This document shows, piece after piece, positions 27,328 to 38,273 of a DNA stretch of 64,000 nt. A program made the translations under genes and the position numbers. The first letter of the stretch is position 1. Every line of letters begins with the position of its first letter. The notes beneath the pieces are model-generated. The model worked only from the letters and a program-made list of their open reading frames with translations. It searched no databases and was not told the origin of the DNA. Source of the stretch: Novosphingobium endophyticum (lineage in GTDB: Bacteria > Pseudomonadota > Alphaproteobacteria > Sphingomonadales > Sphingomonadaceae); NCBI RefSeq assembly GCF_014640675.1, contig NZ_BMHK01000003.1, positions 157,112 to 221,111 on the forward strand, written 5' to 3'.

Positions 27328-30300
27328 ATGCATGTCATCTTCCGCGAAACCCACGGGATGGAGGAAACGGCCGTCCCGCAGGATCTGGGGCAAGAGCCTG
27401 CGGATCTGGTGGTCCTGTCCTTTTCGGACAGCGACCTCGGGGCATTTGCGGCGGCATGGCATCAGGCCCGCGCGGCCGATGCGGCATTTCCATCCCTGAG
27501 GATCGCCAATCTGGCGGCGCTTATGCATCCGCTATCGGTTGACACTTATGTCGAGCGGACGCTGTCCGGCGCGAAGGCGATCCTGATCCGGCTCATCGGC
27601 GGTACGCCCTATTGGAGTTACGGGCTGCAACAGGTTGAGGCTCTGGCCCGATCACACGCCATCGCGCTGGCCGTGCTGCCCGGCGACGGCTGGGAGGACG
27701 CGCGGCTGGATGCGGTTTCGACCGTCCCCGTGCCTGCGTTACGAGAACTTGCGCGGCTGTGTGATGCGGGAGGCGCAGGGGCGGCGCAGGCGGCGCTTGC
27801 CGAACTGGCACGGCTGGCAGGGCTGACCGATACGCCTGCCCAAGGTTGCAAGCCGCTGCCTGCGGCGGGTGGCTGGCATCCCGACCATGGCGTGGTCGAT
27901 CCCGATGCCTTCGCGCGCAATACCGGACGGCCGCTGGTCCTGATCATATTCTATCGGTCTTACCTGACCGCCCAAGATCTGGACCCATTTGCTGCCCTCC
28001 ATGCCGCGTTCGACCGGCGCGGCTTTGATGCGCTGTCGATCTTCGTGCCATCGCTGAAAGCCCCGCAGATACGCGATCAGGTGGACCATTGGGTGCGCGG
28101 CCTTGGCCCTACGGCGATCGTCAATGCCACGGCCTTTTCCGCACGCGGCGAGGACGGCGATACCCCACTCGATGGCGCGGGCGTTCCGGTGTTTCAACTG
28201 GCGCTGGCTACGTCCGGCCGCGCGGCCTGGGTTGCGGCATCGCGCGGGCTTTCCCCGGCAGACCTCGCCATGCACGTGGTGCTGCCCGAAATTGACGGCC
28301 GGGTCTTTGCGGGCGTCGCCAGTTTCAAGGAAGCGGGGACGCGCGATCCCGCCCTTGAATTTGCCCGCAACGTCCATCGCGCCGATCCCGACCGAATCGA
28401 AGCGATAGCCGCGCGGGTGACTGGTTGGGCCGCGCTCGCCCAAAGACCGGTTGCCAAGCGGCGCATCGCTCTGGTCCTGTCGACTTATCCCGGCAAGGCA
28501 TACCAGATGGCCCACGCCGTAGGGCTGGATACGCTCGCCTCCGTCGAGGCGATCCTGACCGACCTCGCGCAAGCAGGATATGCCACGGATGATCAGACCG
28601 ATCTGACGATGCGCCTTGAGAGTGAGCATCTGCAATGGCCGCTGGTCGAGTATCGCAAGGCTTTGGAGGCATTGCCCGACGCCTTGCGCGCCGATCTTTC
28701 CGCCTCGTGGGGCGAGCCGGACGCCGACGTGACGGTCGTCGATGGCGCTTTCCGTTTTGCCGCTATCGCTGTCGGCAATACGCTGGTGGCCCTGCAGCCC
28801 GAACGTGGCGACAGGACCAGCCGCGACGGGGACTATCACGATCTCTCCCGCTGTCCGCGACATGGCTACGTCGCCTTCTACCTCTGGCTCCGCGCAAGGG
28901 GTGTGGACGCATTGGTCCATGTCGGCGCGCACGGCACCCTGGAGTGGCTGCCGGGCAAGTCGGTAGCCCTTTCCGGCGCTTGCTGGCCCGAAGCGCTGAC
29001 CGGCGCGATGCCGGTGATCTATCCGTTCATCGTCAACGATCCCGGAGAGGCCGCGCAGGCCAAGCGCCGCATCGGCGCCGTCACCATCGGGCACGTTCCG
29101 CCGCCATTGGTGCAAAGCGAAGGCGGTGCGGGGTTGACCCGGATCGAGGCGCTGCTGGATGAATTCTCCAATGCCGACGGGCTGGACCCCGCCCGCCGCG
29201 ACCGGTTGCAAGAGACCATTCGCGAGGAAGCGCAAACACTGGGGCTGGAGTCCGAACTGGGCCTTGACGGCGCGGCCACGCTGGTCGAGGCGATCACCCG
29301 GATCGACCGTTTTGTTTGCGATGTGAAGGCGAGCCAGTTCGGTGACGGCCTGCATGTCTTTGGCCGGGGCGATCAGGGCGCGGCAGAGCGGGCCGGATTG
29401 CTGGCGGCGCTGGACGGACGGCGTGTAGCCCCCGGACCTTCCGGTTCGCCGTTTCGCGGCCGCAGCGACGTGTTGCCGACAGGGCGCAACCTCTATGCCA
29501 TAGACCCGCGAGCGGTGCCGTCGCGCGCCGCTTACGCGCAAGGGGTCACACTGGCGGAAGAACTTATCCGCCGACACCTGCAGGATCATGGCAACTATCC
29601 GCGCGGGCTTGTGGTCGATCTCTGGGGATCGGCCACCATGCGCACGGCGGGCGAGGAGTTCGCCATGGCGCTGCACCTCCTGGGCGCGAAACCGCTGTGG
29701 GACATGGCATCCGAACGGGTGACGGGCATCGAAATCCTGCCGCTTGCGCTGCTCGACCGGCCACGTATCGACGTGACTTTGCGTGTTTCCGGCCTGTTCC
29801 GCGATGCCTTCCCCACGTTGCCCATGCTGTTCGGACAGGCGGTGCGCGCGTTATGTGAACGGGACGAACCGGCCGACTGGAACCCGTTTGCGGGGCAGTC
29901 GGCCGCCCCGCGCGTCTATGGCCCGGCACCGGGCAGTTACGGCCTGGGTCTTGGCTATGCGGCTGAGGTCTATACCGATGCGGCCCGGCGCGCTGCAGGC
30001 GAGGCGTGGCTGACGGCATCGGACCATGCGTTCGACGCGGCCTCCGATGCGACGGGGGGCATTGCCGACCCGGAGGGTCTGCGCCGGCGCGTGGACGGGG
30101 CCGACGCCTTTGTCCATCTTCAGGACTTGCCCGAAACCGACCTGCTGCTCGCCGCCGACTATGCCGCGCACGAGGCGGGCTTTGCCGCTGCCAAGGCGCT
30201 CTCGGGCGGGACGGCAGCGCTCTATCACCTCGACAATCGCGACCTGGCCCGCCCGATGGCGCGTACCCTGACCGAAGAAATCGCCCGCGTCGTCCGCGCA

Positions 30301-30609
30301 CGCGCCGCCCATCCCGGCTGGGTCGCGGGCATGATGCGCCATGGTTTTCGCGGGGGCGCGGAGCTGGCCGCGACGCTGGACCATATGGGCGCCTTTGCGC
30401 ACCTTTCGGGCAGCATACCGCCGCATCTGTTCGACCTCTATCATGATGCGACGCTGGGGCGTGCCGATGTTCGCGCCTTTCTGGAGCGCGAGAATCCGGC
30501 TGCGCTGGCAGCGATGGAGGCCCGCTTCGCCGCGCTCCATGCCGCTGGGCTCTGGCAGACCCGGCGCAATTCCATCCTCGCCAGTCTGCCTATGGGTGAC
30601 GGGGCATGA
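27328..30609 (+). CDS. cobN: Cobaltochelatase subunit CobN
   Basis: Large subunit of the aerobic ATP-dependent chelatase that inserts Co2+ into hydrogenobyrinic acid a,c-diamide. The 1093-residue product shows the CobN/BchH family blocks [33 protein letters not shown] and [18 protein letters not shown]. It is shorter than the Pseudomonas denitrificans protein (about 1275 residues), with the difference mostly near the N-terminus. The partner subunits CobS and CobT are not in the window. It overlaps cobG by ATGA. Confidence 0.96.
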   Translation: MHVIFRETHGMEETAVPQDLGQEPADLVVLSFSDSDLGAFAAAWHQARAADAAFPSLRIANLAALMHPLSVDTYVERTLSGAKAILIRLIGGTPYWSYGLQQVEALARSHAIALAVLPGDGWEDARLDAVSTVPVPALRELARLCDAGGAGAAQAALAELARLAGLTDTPAQGCKPLPAAGGWHPDHGVVDPDAFARNTGRPLVLIIFYRSYLTAQDLDPFAALHAAFDRRGFDALSIFVPSLKAPQIRDQVDHWVRGLGPTAIVNATAFSARGEDGDTPLDGAGVPVFQLALATSGRAAWVAASRGLSPADLAMHVVLPEIDGRVFAGVASFKEAGTRDPALEFARNVHRADPDRIEAIAARVTGWAALAQRPVAKRRIALVLSTYPGKAYQMAHAVGLDTLASVEAILTDLAQAGYATDDQTDLTMRLESEHLQWPLVEYRKALEALPDALRADLSASWGEPDADVTVVDGAFRFAAIAVGNTLVALQPERGDRTSRDGDYHDLSRCPRHGYVAFYLWLRARGVDALVHVGAHGTLEWLPGKSVALSGACWPEALTGAMPVIYPFIVNDPGEAAQAKRRIGAVTIGHVPPPLVQSEGGAGLTRIEALLDEFSNADGLDPARRDRLQETIREEAQTLGLESELGLDGAATLVEAITRIDRFVCDVKASQFGDGLHVFGRGDQGAAERAGLLAALDGRRVAPGPSGSPFRGRSDVLPTGRNLYAIDPRAVPSRAAYAQGVTLAEELIRRHLQDHGNYPRGLVVDLWGSATMRTAGEEFAMALHLLGAKPLWDMASERVTGIEILPLALLDRPRIDVTLRVSGLFRDAFPTLPMLFGQAVRALCERDEPADWNPFAGQSAAPRVYGPAPGSYGLGLGYAAEVYTDAARRAAGEAWLTASDHAFDAASDATGGIADPEGLRRRVDGADAFVHLQDLPETDLLLAADYAAHEAGFAAAKALSGGTAALYHLDNRDLARPMARTLTEEIARVVRARAAHPGWVAGMMRHGFRGGAELAATLDHMGAFAHLSGSIPPHLFDLYHDATLGRADVRAFLERENPAALAAMEARFAALHAAGLWQTRRNSILASLPMGDGA

Positions 30610-31736
30610 ACGGCGCTACGGTAAGAGGGTGGTGTCCCGATGCCTGGCACCCGATGATGGCGGGCGATGGCCTGTTGGTCCGGGTCAAACCACGGCTTGG
30701 CCGCCTGACGCGCGAGCAGGTACTGGGCCTGTGCGACACAGCCATGGCGCATGGCAATGGCCTGATCGACATGACGAGCCGAGCCAATCTCCAGATTCGG
30801 GGAGTGCGTGAAAACGGCTGGCGATCGCTGCTCGACCGATTGCTGGCGCTGGATCTGCTGGATGCCAACCCCGCCATCGAAAAGCGACGCAACATTCTGG
30901 TCGCGCCGGACTGGCGGGTTGGAGATGACACCCACCGCATTGCGGGCGAGTTGCTGACCCGGCTGGGTGAGTTGCCCGATCTGCCGGGCAAGGCGGGGTT
31001 TGTCATCGATGCTGGTCAGGCTTGCGTCCTGCGCGATGAGGCGGGCGATTTTCGGGTGGAGCGGTGCGAAGATGGCGGCCTGATCTTGCGGGCCGATGGC
31101 CGCCGCGCCGGTGCTGCGATCGAGGCAGGCAAGGAAGTGGAAGCCTTGATCGCGCTCGCACACTGGTTCGCGGCTAGTGGCGGCGCGGATGCGGGGCGTA
31201 TGTCCCGGCACGAGATTGACCTGCCCGATTTGTTCGAGGGCGACATTTTGCCCGCGCCGTCCGCTGCCTGCATCTCGCCGGGTCGGCATGATCTGGGCAT
31301 GGCCCATGGTCTGCCGTTCGGCCGGGTAGAAGCGCGGGTACTGGTCGAGATCATCGAAACATCGTCAGCCAAGGCTGCTCGGATCACGCCCTGGCGCGTA
31401 CTGTTGCTGGAAGGTGCGCCCCCCGTGAGCGCCGAGGGGTTGCTCAGCGATCCCGCCGATCCGCTGCTGCATGTCGATGCCTGCCCCGGCGCGCCGGGCT
31501 GCCCCCAAGCCTCGGTCGAAACCCGCGATCTCGCCCGGCGCCTTGCCCCGCATATCGACGGACGGCTCCATGTTTCGGGCTGCGCAAAGGGCTGTGCCCG
31601 CCTGCGCGCGGCCGATGTCACGCTGACCGGCCGGGATGGCCTGTTCGATCTTTCCCGGAACGCGCCCGCTGGTGCGCATGCCGTTTGCTCCGCGCTCAGC
31701 CCAGCCGAGCTTCTCGCCCATTTCGGAGCCGCCTGA
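30606..31736 (+). CDS. cobG: Precorrin-3B synthase (CobG)
   Basis: Oxygen-dependent monooxygenase that prepares the macrocycle for ring contraction, marking the aerobic route. The 376-residue protein is of the sulfite/nitrite-reductase-like type. The 4Fe-4S ligands are Cys293, Cys299, Cys326 and Cys330 (C-x5-C then C-x3-C). The N-terminal [10 protein letters not shown] and [11 protein letters not shown] segments match ferredoxin-nitrite-reductase-like half-domains. Coupled to cobN and cobH by 4-bp and 1-bp overlaps. Confidence 0.95.
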   Translation: MNGATVRGWCPDAWHPMMAGDGLLVRVKPRLGRLTREQVLGLCDTAMAHGNGLIDMTSRANLQIRGVRENGWRSLLDRLLALDLLDANPAIEKRRNILVAPDWRVGDDTHRIAGELLTRLGELPDLPGKAGFVIDAGQACVLRDEAGDFRVERCEDGGLILRADGRRAGAAIEAGKEVEALIALAHWFAASGGADAGRMSRHEIDLPDLFEGDILPAPSAACISPGRHDLGMAHGLPFGRVEARVLVEIIETSSAKAARITPWRVLLLEGAPPVSAEGLLSDPADPLLHVDACPGAPGCPQASVETRDLARRLAPHIDGRLHVSGCAKGCARLRAADVTLTGRDGLFDLSRNAPAGAHAVCSALSPAELLAHFGAA

Positions 31737-32365
31737 TGCCCCATGTCTATGAAACTGATGGCGCAGCCATTTATCGCCAGTCGTTCGCCACGATCCGTGC
31801 CGAAGCCGATCTGCTGCGCTTTTCGGCTAACGAGGAGCCGGTGGCGGTGCGGATGATCCATGCCGCCGGGATGGTGGAACTGGCAGAGCATATCCGCTTC
31901 TCGGCCGGTTTCGCGACGCTTGCGCGTGTGGCGCTCTCCGATGGCGCCCCGATCCTTTGCGATGCCCGAATGGTGTCGGAAGGGGTCACGCGCGCGCGCC
32001 TGTCCGCCGCAAATCCGATAATCTGCACTTTGGGCGACCCCCAGGTGCCGGACATGGCGCGGACGATAGGAAACACTCGTTCCGCCGCCGCGCTGGAACT
32101 GTGGCGGCCGCATCTGGCCGGGGCCGTGGTTGCTATCGGCAACGCGCCGACAGCGCTCTTCCATCTGCTCGATATGCTTGAGGATCCCCATTGCCCGCGC
32201 CCTGCGGTAATCATCGGCTGTCCGGTGGGCTTCGTCGGGGCGGCCGAATCCAAGGCCGCGCTGTGGGCCGCGCTGCCGGTGCCCTGCTGCATCGTCGAGG
32301 GGCGGTTGGGCGGCAGTGCGATTACGGTGGCCGCGCTCAACGCTCTGGCGAGCCGCACCGAATGA
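31736..32365 (+). CDS. cobH: Precorrin-8X methylmutase (CobH)
   Basis: Moves the C11 methyl to C12 to form hydrogenobyrinic acid. The 209-residue product has the catalytic His42 in RMIHAAGM, equivalent to His43 of the P. denitrificans enzyme. It ends with the family-typical GCPVGFVGAAESK and GGSAITVAALNAL. The ATG shares its A with the cobG stop, and the stop overlaps cobI as ATGA. The length is normal. Confidence 0.96.
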   Translation: MPHVYETDGAAIYRQSFATIRAEADLLRFSANEEPVAVRMIHAAGMVELAEHIRFSAGFATLARVALSDGAPILCDARMVSEGVTRARLSAANPIICTLGDPQVPDMARTIGNTRSAAALELWRPHLAGAVVAIGNAPTALFHLLDMLEDPHCPRPAVIIGCPVGFVGAAESKAALWAALPVPCCIVEGRLGGSAITVAALNALASRTE

Positions 32366-33099
32366 CCGCGCCGGTGTCTTGCGGCACGATCCATGGCGTC
32401 GGGCTTGGCCCCGGGGCCCCCGATCTTTTGAGCGTGCGCGCCGACCGGCTGGTGCGCGGCGCCCGGCATGTCGCCTATTTCCGCAAGGCCGGGCGACCGG
32501 GACAGGCACGGCGGATTGCCGATGGCATGCTGCGTGCCGACGTGATCGAAATCCCGATGGAATATCCGGTGACGACCGAGGTCCCGGTACGCGATCCCCG
32601 TTACAACGCCCGTCTTTCAGCATTCTACGCTGAATGCACCAAACGATTGGTCGCGCTGGCGCAGGCGGGCGAGGATGTTGTCGTGCTGTGCGAGGGCGAC
32701 CCGTTTTTCTACGGCTCGTTCATGCACCTCCATGCCCGGTTGTCGGGCGTCGTGCCGATCAATGTGGTCCCCGGCATTACGGGCATGGCCGGGGCGTGGA
32801 ACGCGACCGGTCTTCCTATCACCTGGGGAGATGACGTGCTGACCGTGGCGATGGCCACCCTGCCTGAGGACGAACTGGCCCGGCGTATTCGCGATACCGA
32901 CGCGCTGGTAGTGATGAAGATCGGGCGTAACCTGCCCAAATTGCGCCGGGCGGTGGTAGCGGCCGGGCGCGAAGATGCGGCATGGCTAGTCGAATATGCC
33001 GCCATGCCGGGCCAGCGCGTAACTCGGCTGGCCGAGGCGGAGAGCGTCACGCCCTATTTCTCCATCCTGCTGATCCACGGCCAGGGGCGCAGACCATGA
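32362..33099 (+). CDS. cobI: Precorrin-2 C20-methyltransferase (CobI)
   Basis: SAM-dependent tetrapyrrole methylase that adds the C20 methyl, the first committed step after precorrin-2. The 245-residue product shows the family's [16 protein letters not shown] loop at residues 12-27, CEGDPFFYGSF in the middle and VVPGITGM. Each end overlaps its neighbour by 4 bp. Confidence 0.95.
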   Translation: MTAPVSCGTIHGVGLGPGAPDLLSVRADRLVRGARHVAYFRKAGRPGQARRIADGMLRADVIEIPMEYPVTTEVPVRDPRYNARLSAFYAECTKRLVALAQAGEDVVVLCEGDPFFYGSFMHLHARLSGVVPINVVPGITGMAGAWNATGLPITWGDDVLTVAMATLPEDELARRIRDTDALVVMKIGRNLPKLRRAVVAAGREDAAWLVEYAAMPGQRVTRLAEAESVTPYFSILLIHGQGRRP

Positions 33100-33872
33100 T
33101 CGGCGGAGAGGATGGCGGCTGGCTTACCGTCGCCGGTTTGGGACCAGGCAGCGAGGCGCTGATAACGCCCGAGGTCAACGCCGCTCTGAACGAGGCGAGC
33201 GATGTCATCGGTTATATTCCCTATGTCGCCCGTGTTGGCTCGCGCGCGGGATTAACTCTCCACCCTTCCGACAACCGGGTGGAGCTGGATCGCGCCGCAC
33301 ATGCGCTGGAACTGGCGGCGCAGGGACGGCGGGTGGTCGTGGTATCCTCCGGAGATCCCGGCGTTTTCGCGATGGCCGCCGCCATATTCGAGGCGCTGGA
33401 GGCTGGCCCGGCCCGCTGGCGCGATCTCGACATAAGGGTTCTGCCCGGGATCACCGCCATGCTGGCCGCCAGCGCGCGGGCCGGGGCGCCGCTGGGCCAT
33501 GATTTTTGCGCGATCAACCTGTCGGACAATCTCAAACCGTGGTCCCTGATCGAAAGGCGGTTGCGACTGGCGGCGGAGGCGGACTTTGCCATGGCCTTCT
33601 ACAACCCGAGGTCCAGGACGCGGTCCGAAGGTTTCGCGCGCGTGCTGGAACTACTGCGCGAGGTCTGCGGTCCGGAACGCCCGGTTCTGTTCGCCCGCGC
33701 CGTATCAACGCCGGACGAGCAATTGCGGTTCGTGCCCCTTGGTCAGGCCTGCGCAGACATGGCCGATATGCGGACCATGGTGATCGTCGGATCGAGCCTT
33801 ACCCGGATCATCGAACGGGCGGCTGGCCCGATCCTCTACACGCCGCGTTCGGCACCGTGCCTGGCGTCATGA
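33096..33872 (+). CDS. cobJ: Precorrin-3B C17-methyltransferase (CobJ)
   Basis: Methylates C17 and drives ring contraction after CobG. The 258-residue methylase has VAGLGPGSEALITPE at the N-terminus and VVVVSSGDPGVFAMA. It also has the CobJ-specific INLSDNLKPWSLIERRL and AFYNPRSRTR blocks. It starts in a 4-bp overlap with cobI. Its 3' end overlaps the antisense cobK by 37 bp, so transcription of the operon continues across cobK. Confidence 0.95.
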   Translation: MIGGEDGGWLTVAGLGPGSEALITPEVNAALNEASDVIGYIPYVARVGSRAGLTLHPSDNRVELDRAAHALELAAQGRRVVVVSSGDPGVFAMAAAIFEALEAGPARWRDLDIRVLPGITAMLAASARAGAPLGHDFCAINLSDNLKPWSLIERRLRLAAEADFAMAFYNPRSRTRSEGFARVLELLREVCGPERPVLFARAVSTPDEQLRFVPLGQACADMADMRTMVIVGSSLTRIIERAAGPILYTPRSAPCLAS

Positions 33873-34597
33873 CCGAGCCACGCGAGCACATCCTCCGGGT
33901 GAAAGATCTCGGCCCGATCGGGAATGGCGGGACGATCGATCATCAGGATCGACAGGCCAAGATTCCGCGCGGCGATCAGCTTGGCATCGGCACCGTTTCC
34001 GCCAGCGTTCTTGCACACCACCAGATCGATGGCGTGGATCTGCATCAGTTGGCTGTCGCCCGCGGCGGTGAATGGTCCGCGATCCACGATCAGGCTGTGA
34101 TGGGGCAGGGAAGGCGGCTGTTCGGACGCATCGACGAAACGCAGCAGATAGTGGTGCTGCGGCTGGGCGGCGAAGGCTTCCACATGCATCCGTCCCAGCG
34201 CCAGCATGACCCGGCGGGCGGGCCCTGCCAGAGCGGCGACCGCGCTGTCGATATCGGCAACACGGGTCCAGCGATCCCCGGCGACCGGTTTCCAGGCCGG
34301 GCGGGTCAGCGCGATATGGGCTACGCCCGCCAGTCGCGCCGCCTCTATCGCATGGCTGCTCATCGTTGCGGCGAAGGGGTGGGTCGCGTCCACCAGATGG
34401 GTCACGCGATGGGCACGCAGATAATCCGCCAGCCCGGCAACCCCGCCGAATCCGCCGACGCGCACCGGTACCGGCTGGGGACGGGGATTTTCCGTCCGTC
34501 CGGCATAGCTGAAGGTAGTCGCGATGCTGTGCGCCGCCAGCAGGCGGGCGAGCATGCTCGCCTCGGTCGTGCCGCCCAGCAGGAGGACATGTCGCAT
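33836..34597 (-). CDS. cobK: Precorrin-6A reductase (CobK), antisense within the cob operon
   Basis: NADPH-dependent reduction of precorrin-6A to 6B. The 253-residue product has an N-terminal LLLGGTTEASMLARLL dinucleotide-like loop, YAGRT, the THPFA motif in LVDATHPFAATMS, and GRMHVEAFAA further on. It is the only cob gene on the minus strand here. Its 3' end overlaps cobJ (37 bp), and its ATG overlaps the cobL ATG head-to-head by two bases, leaving no normal promoter space. Its promoter must therefore lie inside the cobL coding region. Confidence 0.95.
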   Translation of the reverse strand: MRHVLLLGGTTEASMLARLLAAHSIATTFSYAGRTENPRPQPVPVRVGGFGGVAGLADYLRAHRVTHLVDATHPFAATMSSHAIEAARLAGVAHIALTRPAWKPVAGDRWTRVADIDSAVAALAGPARRVMLALGRMHVEAFAAQPQHHYLLRFVDASEQPPSLPHHSLIVDRGPFTAAGDSQLMQIHAIDLVVCKNAGGNGADAKLIAARNLGLSILMIDRPAIPDRAEIFHPEDVLAWLGHDARHGAERGV

Positions 34598-35804
34598 GGC
34601 TGATACGGCTCCCCTGACATGGTTGACGATTATCGGCATCGGCGAGGACGGGCCAGAGGGCCTTTCCGCCGCGAGCCGGGCGGCGCTGGCGCGGGCCGAA
34701 CTGGTCATGGGATCGGCTCGGCACCTCTCGCTGCTGCCCGCGATTAACTGCCCCGCGATCGAATGGCCAGTGCCCTTTGCCGAAGGGCTCGCCCACCTGA
34801 TCGCGCATCGCGGGCGGCGCGTGGTGGTGTTGGCGTCTGGCGATCCGTTCTGGTTTGGCGCGGGGACCAGCATTACGCGCCTTCTCGATCCGGACGAATG
34901 GGTGGCCCATGCGGCGCCGTCAACCTTCACGCTGGCTGCCGCGCGGTTGGGCTGGCCGCTTCAGGATGTAGCCTGCCTCGGCCTGCATGCCGCGCCAGTG
35001 GAGCGGCTTAGGCCCCATCTTGCGCCGGGCCGGTGTGTGCTGGCACTGCTGCGTGATGGCGAGGCGGTAGCCGCGCTCGCCCAATATCTGACGCGACAGG
35101 GGTTCGGTCCCTCGGTGCTTCATGTAATGGAAGCGCTGGGCGGTCTACGCGAACGGATGCGCTGCGTGACCGCCGATGCACTGTCCTTCACCGACATTGC
35201 CCATCCGGTTGCGGTGGGGATTGATTGTGCCGGGCACGGTGCATCGTTGCCCCTGACCGTGGGCCGTCCGGACGAATGGTTCGCATCCGACGGGCAGATC
35301 ACCAAGAGCCCGGTCCGCGCCATCACGCTATCGGCGCTGGCTCCACGTCCCGGCGAACTGCTGTGGGATATCGGTGCAGGGTCAGGATCGATAGGGATCG
35401 AATGGGGTCTGGCCCACTCTGCCAACCGGGCCTGCGCGATAGAGGCCGATCCGGTGCGTGCCGAGCGTGCGCGTGCCAACGCCGCCGCGCTGGGCGTTGA
35501 TCGTCTGGATATCCTCATCGGGACCGCGCCGGATGACTTGCCATCGGGGCCGTTACCCGACGCTGTGTTCATCGGCGGCGGATTGTCGGACGCATTGCTG
35601 GAAACACTGTGGGCGCGTTTGCCCCGCGGAACGCGCCTGGTCGCCAACGCAGTGACACTGGAATCGGAAGCACTTCTGACCCGGTGGCACGACCAAAAGG
35701 GCGGCAGTCTTCTCCGCATCGAACTGGCCGATGCCGCGCCGCTTGGACGCCGACACGGCTGGCGCGCGCGCTATCCCGTGGTGCAATGGAGCGTGGCGCT
35801 GTGA
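34596..35804 (+). CDS. cobL: Precorrin-6Y C5,15-methyltransferase, decarboxylating (CobL; CbiE-CbiT fusion)
   Basis: Bifunctional enzyme that methylates C5 and C15 and decarboxylates C12. The 402-residue product combines an N-terminal CbiE-type tetrapyrrole methylase (IIGIGEDGPEGLS, VVVLASGDPFWFGAG) with a C-terminal CbiT-type Rossmann methylase. The SAM loop of the latter, DIGAGSGSIGIEW, starts at residue 258. The ATG overlaps the divergent cobK start. Its stop overlaps cobE. Confidence 0.96.
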   Translation: MADTAPLTWLTIIGIGEDGPEGLSAASRAALARAELVMGSARHLSLLPAINCPAIEWPVPFAEGLAHLIAHRGRRVVVLASGDPFWFGAGTSITRLLDPDEWVAHAAPSTFTLAAARLGWPLQDVACLGLHAAPVERLRPHLAPGRCVLALLRDGEAVAALAQYLTRQGFGPSVLHVMEALGGLRERMRCVTADALSFTDIAHPVAVGIDCAGHGASLPLTVGRPDEWFASDGQITKSPVRAITLSALAPRPGELLWDIGAGSGSIGIEWGLAHSANRACAIEADPVRAERARANAAALGVDRLDILIGTAPDDLPSGPLPDAVFIGGGLSDALLETLWARLPRGTRLVANAVTLESEALLTRWHDQKGGSLLRIELADAAPLGRRHGWRARYPVVQWSVAL

Positions 35805-36166
35805 TCGTCGCGGGCTTCGGTTTCCGGTCGGGCGTCAGCCTGTCGTCGCTGCGTGAAGTGTTCGCGCTGGCGGGGCAGGGACACCCCCCGGTCACTCATC
35901 TTGCCACGGCGCAGGACAAGGTTGCGGCACTGGCCCCTCTGGCTCAAGCGCTGGGCCTGCCGCTGACGGGCGTGACGCCCGAGGCCCTGGCCGCCGTTCC
36001 GACCGCCACGCGCTCCGTTGCCAGTCTGACAGCGCGCGGCGTCGGCAGCGTCGCGGAGGCATCCGCCGTTGCCGCCGCTGGCGCGGGCGCCCGGTTGCTG
36101 ACGCCGCGCCGCATCTCCTCAGATCGCATGGCGACCTGCGCCATTGCCCAAGGAGTCCCGACATGA
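35801..36166 (+). CDS. cobE: Cobalamin biosynthesis protein CobE (CbiG C-terminal-like)
   Basis: A 121-residue protein matching the C-terminal domain of CbiG/Cob[21 protein letters not shown] at the start, then [22 protein letters not shown]. CobE's exact step is not settled in the literature I know; CbiG opens the lactone in the anaerobic route. The start is GTG 35801 (GGAG nine bases upstream), with ATG 35786 in frame as an alternative. Overlaps cobL and cobM by 4 bp. Confidence 0.88.
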   Translation: MIVAGFGFRSGVSLSSLREVFALAGQGHPPVTHLATAQDKVAALAPLAQALGLPLTGVTPEALAAVPTATRSVASLTARGVGSVAEASAVAAAGAGARLLTPRRISSDRMATCAIAQGVPT

Positions 36167-36948
36167 CCGTCCATTTCATCGGCGCCGGCCCCGGCGCGCC
36201 CGACCTTTTGACCCTGCGCGGGCGCGACCTGATCGCGGCCAGCCCGGTGTGCCTTTATGCCGGGTCGCTGATCCCGGTCGACGTGCTTGACCACTGCCCG
36301 CCGGGCGCCCGGATCATCAACACCGCTCCGATGGGACTGGACGAGATCATGGCCGAGATCGCTGCGGCCCATGCGGCCGGGCACGATGTGGCGCGGCTGC
36401 ATTCAGGCGACCTGTCGGTCTGGTCGGCGATGGGCGAACAACTTCGCCGACTGCGGGCGATGGACATTCCCGTCACGATAACGCCCGGCGTCCCGGCCTT
36501 TGCCGCCGCCGCCGCCGCGCTGGAGGCGGAACTGACCCTTCCCGAACTGGCGCAATCGCTGGTGCTGACCCGTACGCCGGGCCGTGCCAGCACCATGCCG
36601 CCCGCCGAAAGCCTGACCAATTTTGGTGCGACGGGCGCAACGCTCGCCATTCACTTGTCGATACACAACCTGGCGCAGGTGGTGGCGGACCTGATGCCGG
36701 CCTATGGCGCGGATTGCCCCGTCGCCGTGGTGTGGAGGGCGAGCTGGCCCGACCAGCGGATCGTCCGCGCTACGCTCGAAACCATCGAGCAGGCTGTTGC
36801 CGACAGCATGGAGCGCACCGCCTTGATCCTCGTCGGGCGGGTGCTGGAGGCGCGGGATTTTGCCGAGAGCAGCCTTTACGCCCCCGGTTATGATCGCCGC
36901 TTTCGGCCGCAGGACGCCGCTTCGCGCTTTGCGGGGGCATCCGAATGA
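36163..36948 (+). CDS. cobM: Precorrin-4 C11-methyltransferase (CobM)
   Basis: SAM-dependent methylase acting at C11. The 261-residue product has [18 protein letters not shown] at the N-terminus, the family-typical [34 protein letters not shown] and [11 protein letters not shown]. Both ends overlap neighbours by 4 bp. Confidence 0.96.
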   Translation: MTVHFIGAGPGAPDLLTLRGRDLIAASPVCLYAGSLIPVDVLDHCPPGARIINTAPMGLDEIMAEIAAAHAAGHDVARLHSGDLSVWSAMGEQLRRLRAMDIPVTITPGVPAFAAAAAALEAELTLPELAQSLVLTRTPGRASTMPPAESLTNFGATGATLAIHLSIHNLAQVVADLMPAYGADCPVAVVWRASWPDQRIVRATLETIEQAVADSMERTALILVGRVLEARDFAESSLYAPGYDRRFRPQDAASRFAGASE

Positions 36949-38273
36949 GCGCGCCCAGCTCGACCTCAGGATTGATGATCGCCGCCCCGGCGTCAGGCAC
37001 AGGCAAGACCACGGTGATGCTGGGCCTGCTCCGCGCGCTCACCGAGGACGGACTGGCGGTGCAGCCGTTCAAGAGCGGACCGGACTATATCGACCCCGCC
37101 TTTCACCGCGCCGCCTGTGGCCGGGCATCGTTCAATCTCGATAGCTGGGCGATGAATGCCGGCCTGCTCGATGCCATCGCTGACGAGGCCGCGGGCGCAG
37201 ACATGGTGCTCGCCGAAGGGTCGATGGGGCTGTTTGACGGCGTGGCCAGCAAGGGTGCCGTGGGCAATGGCGCCAGCGCCGACATGGCCCGCCGGATGGG
37301 TTGGCCCATCGTACTGGTGCTGGACGTGTCCGGACAGGCGCAGTCCGCCGCGGCCACCGCGCTGGGGTTCAGGAGCCTCGATCCGGACTTGCCGTTTGCC
37401 GGGGTTATACTCAACCGCGTGGCGAGCCCGCGCCATGAACGGCTGGTGCGCAAGGGGCTGGAAGCCGCGGGTATCCCGGTGCTGGGGGCATTGCCAAGGC
37501 ACGGCGACCTGACCCTGCCGGAGCGCCATCTGGGGCTGGTTCAGGCGGCAGAGCATCCCGACCTCGATCGCGCGATTGCCGACTACGCCGCGTTCCTGCG
37601 CGCCTATGCCGATCTTGACGCCGTCCGCCGTGCCGCCGGTGCTAAGGGGGACGAACCGAAACTGGACGACGGGAGGCTGCCTGCTCCTCCCGCTCAGCGC
37701 ATCGCCATGGCCCGCGATGCGGCCTTTTCGTTCATCTATCCGCACCTGCTCGAAGGATGGCGGCGCGCGGGTGCGGAGTTGCTCCCGTTCTCGCCACTGG
37801 CCGATGAAGCACCCGCCGGCCATGCCGATCTCGTCTGGCTGCCCGGCGGCTACCCCGAACTGCACGCCGGGACCATCGCCGCCGCCGCGACATTCCTGTC
37901 CGGCCTGCGCCGCCATGCCGAGACGCGGCCCGTCCATGGCGAATGCGGCGGCTATATGGTGCTGGGCGAGGCGTTGATCGACAAGGGCGGTGAGCGGCAC
38001 AGGATGGCCGGACTGCTCGGGCTGGTCACCAGCCATGCCCAGCGCAAGATGCACCTTGGCTATCGTCATGCCGAACTGCTGGTGCCGGTATCGGGCCTTG
38101 CCGCCGGGACCAGGCTGCGTGGTCATGAATTCCACTATTCGACCATTGTCGAGCAAAACGATCCGCCGCTGGCGTACGTGACCGATGCCGATGGCGCGGC
38201 GGTTGCCGAAGCCGGATCGCATCGCGGCCATGTGACCGGCACTTATTTTCACATGATCGCGCCTGTCCGATGA
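36945..38273 (+). CDS. cobB: Hydrogenobyrinic acid a,c-diamide synthase (CobB)
   Basis: Glutamine-dependent amidation of the a and c side chains. The 442-residue product has an ATP-binding N-terminal domain with [13 protein letters not shown] and KSGPDYIDP. The C-terminal class I glutamine amidotransferase carries the nucleophile Cys334 in [12 protein letters not shown]. The C-terminal HEFHYST motif is also present. It could act on cobyrinate (CbiA), but the aerobic context favours hydrogenobyrinate. Confidence 0.96.
   Translation: MSAPSSTSGLMIAAPASGTGKTTVMLGLLRALTEDGLAVQPFKSGPDYIDPAFHRAACGRASFNLDSWAMNAGLLDAIADEAAGADMVLAEGSMGLFDGVASKGAVGNGASADMARRMGWPIVLVLDVSGQAQSAAATALGFRSLDPDLPFAGVILNRVASPRHERLVRKGLEAAGIPVLGALPRHGDLTLPERHLGLVQAAEHPDLDRAIADYAAFLRAYADLDAVRRAAGAKGDEPKLDDGRLPAPPAQRIAMARDAAFSFIYPHLLEGWRRAGAELLPFSPLADEAPAGHADLVWLPGGYPELHAGTIAAAATFLSGLRRHAETRPVHGECGGYMVLGEALIDKGGERHRMAGLLGLVTSHAQRKMHLGYRHAELLVPVSGLAAGTRLRGHEFHYSTIVEQNDPPLAYVTDADGAAVAEAGSHRGHVTGTYFHMIAPVR

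Noticed and set aside
27739..29676. A 645-codon minus-strand frame
   Set aside because: It is the antisense shadow of cobN.
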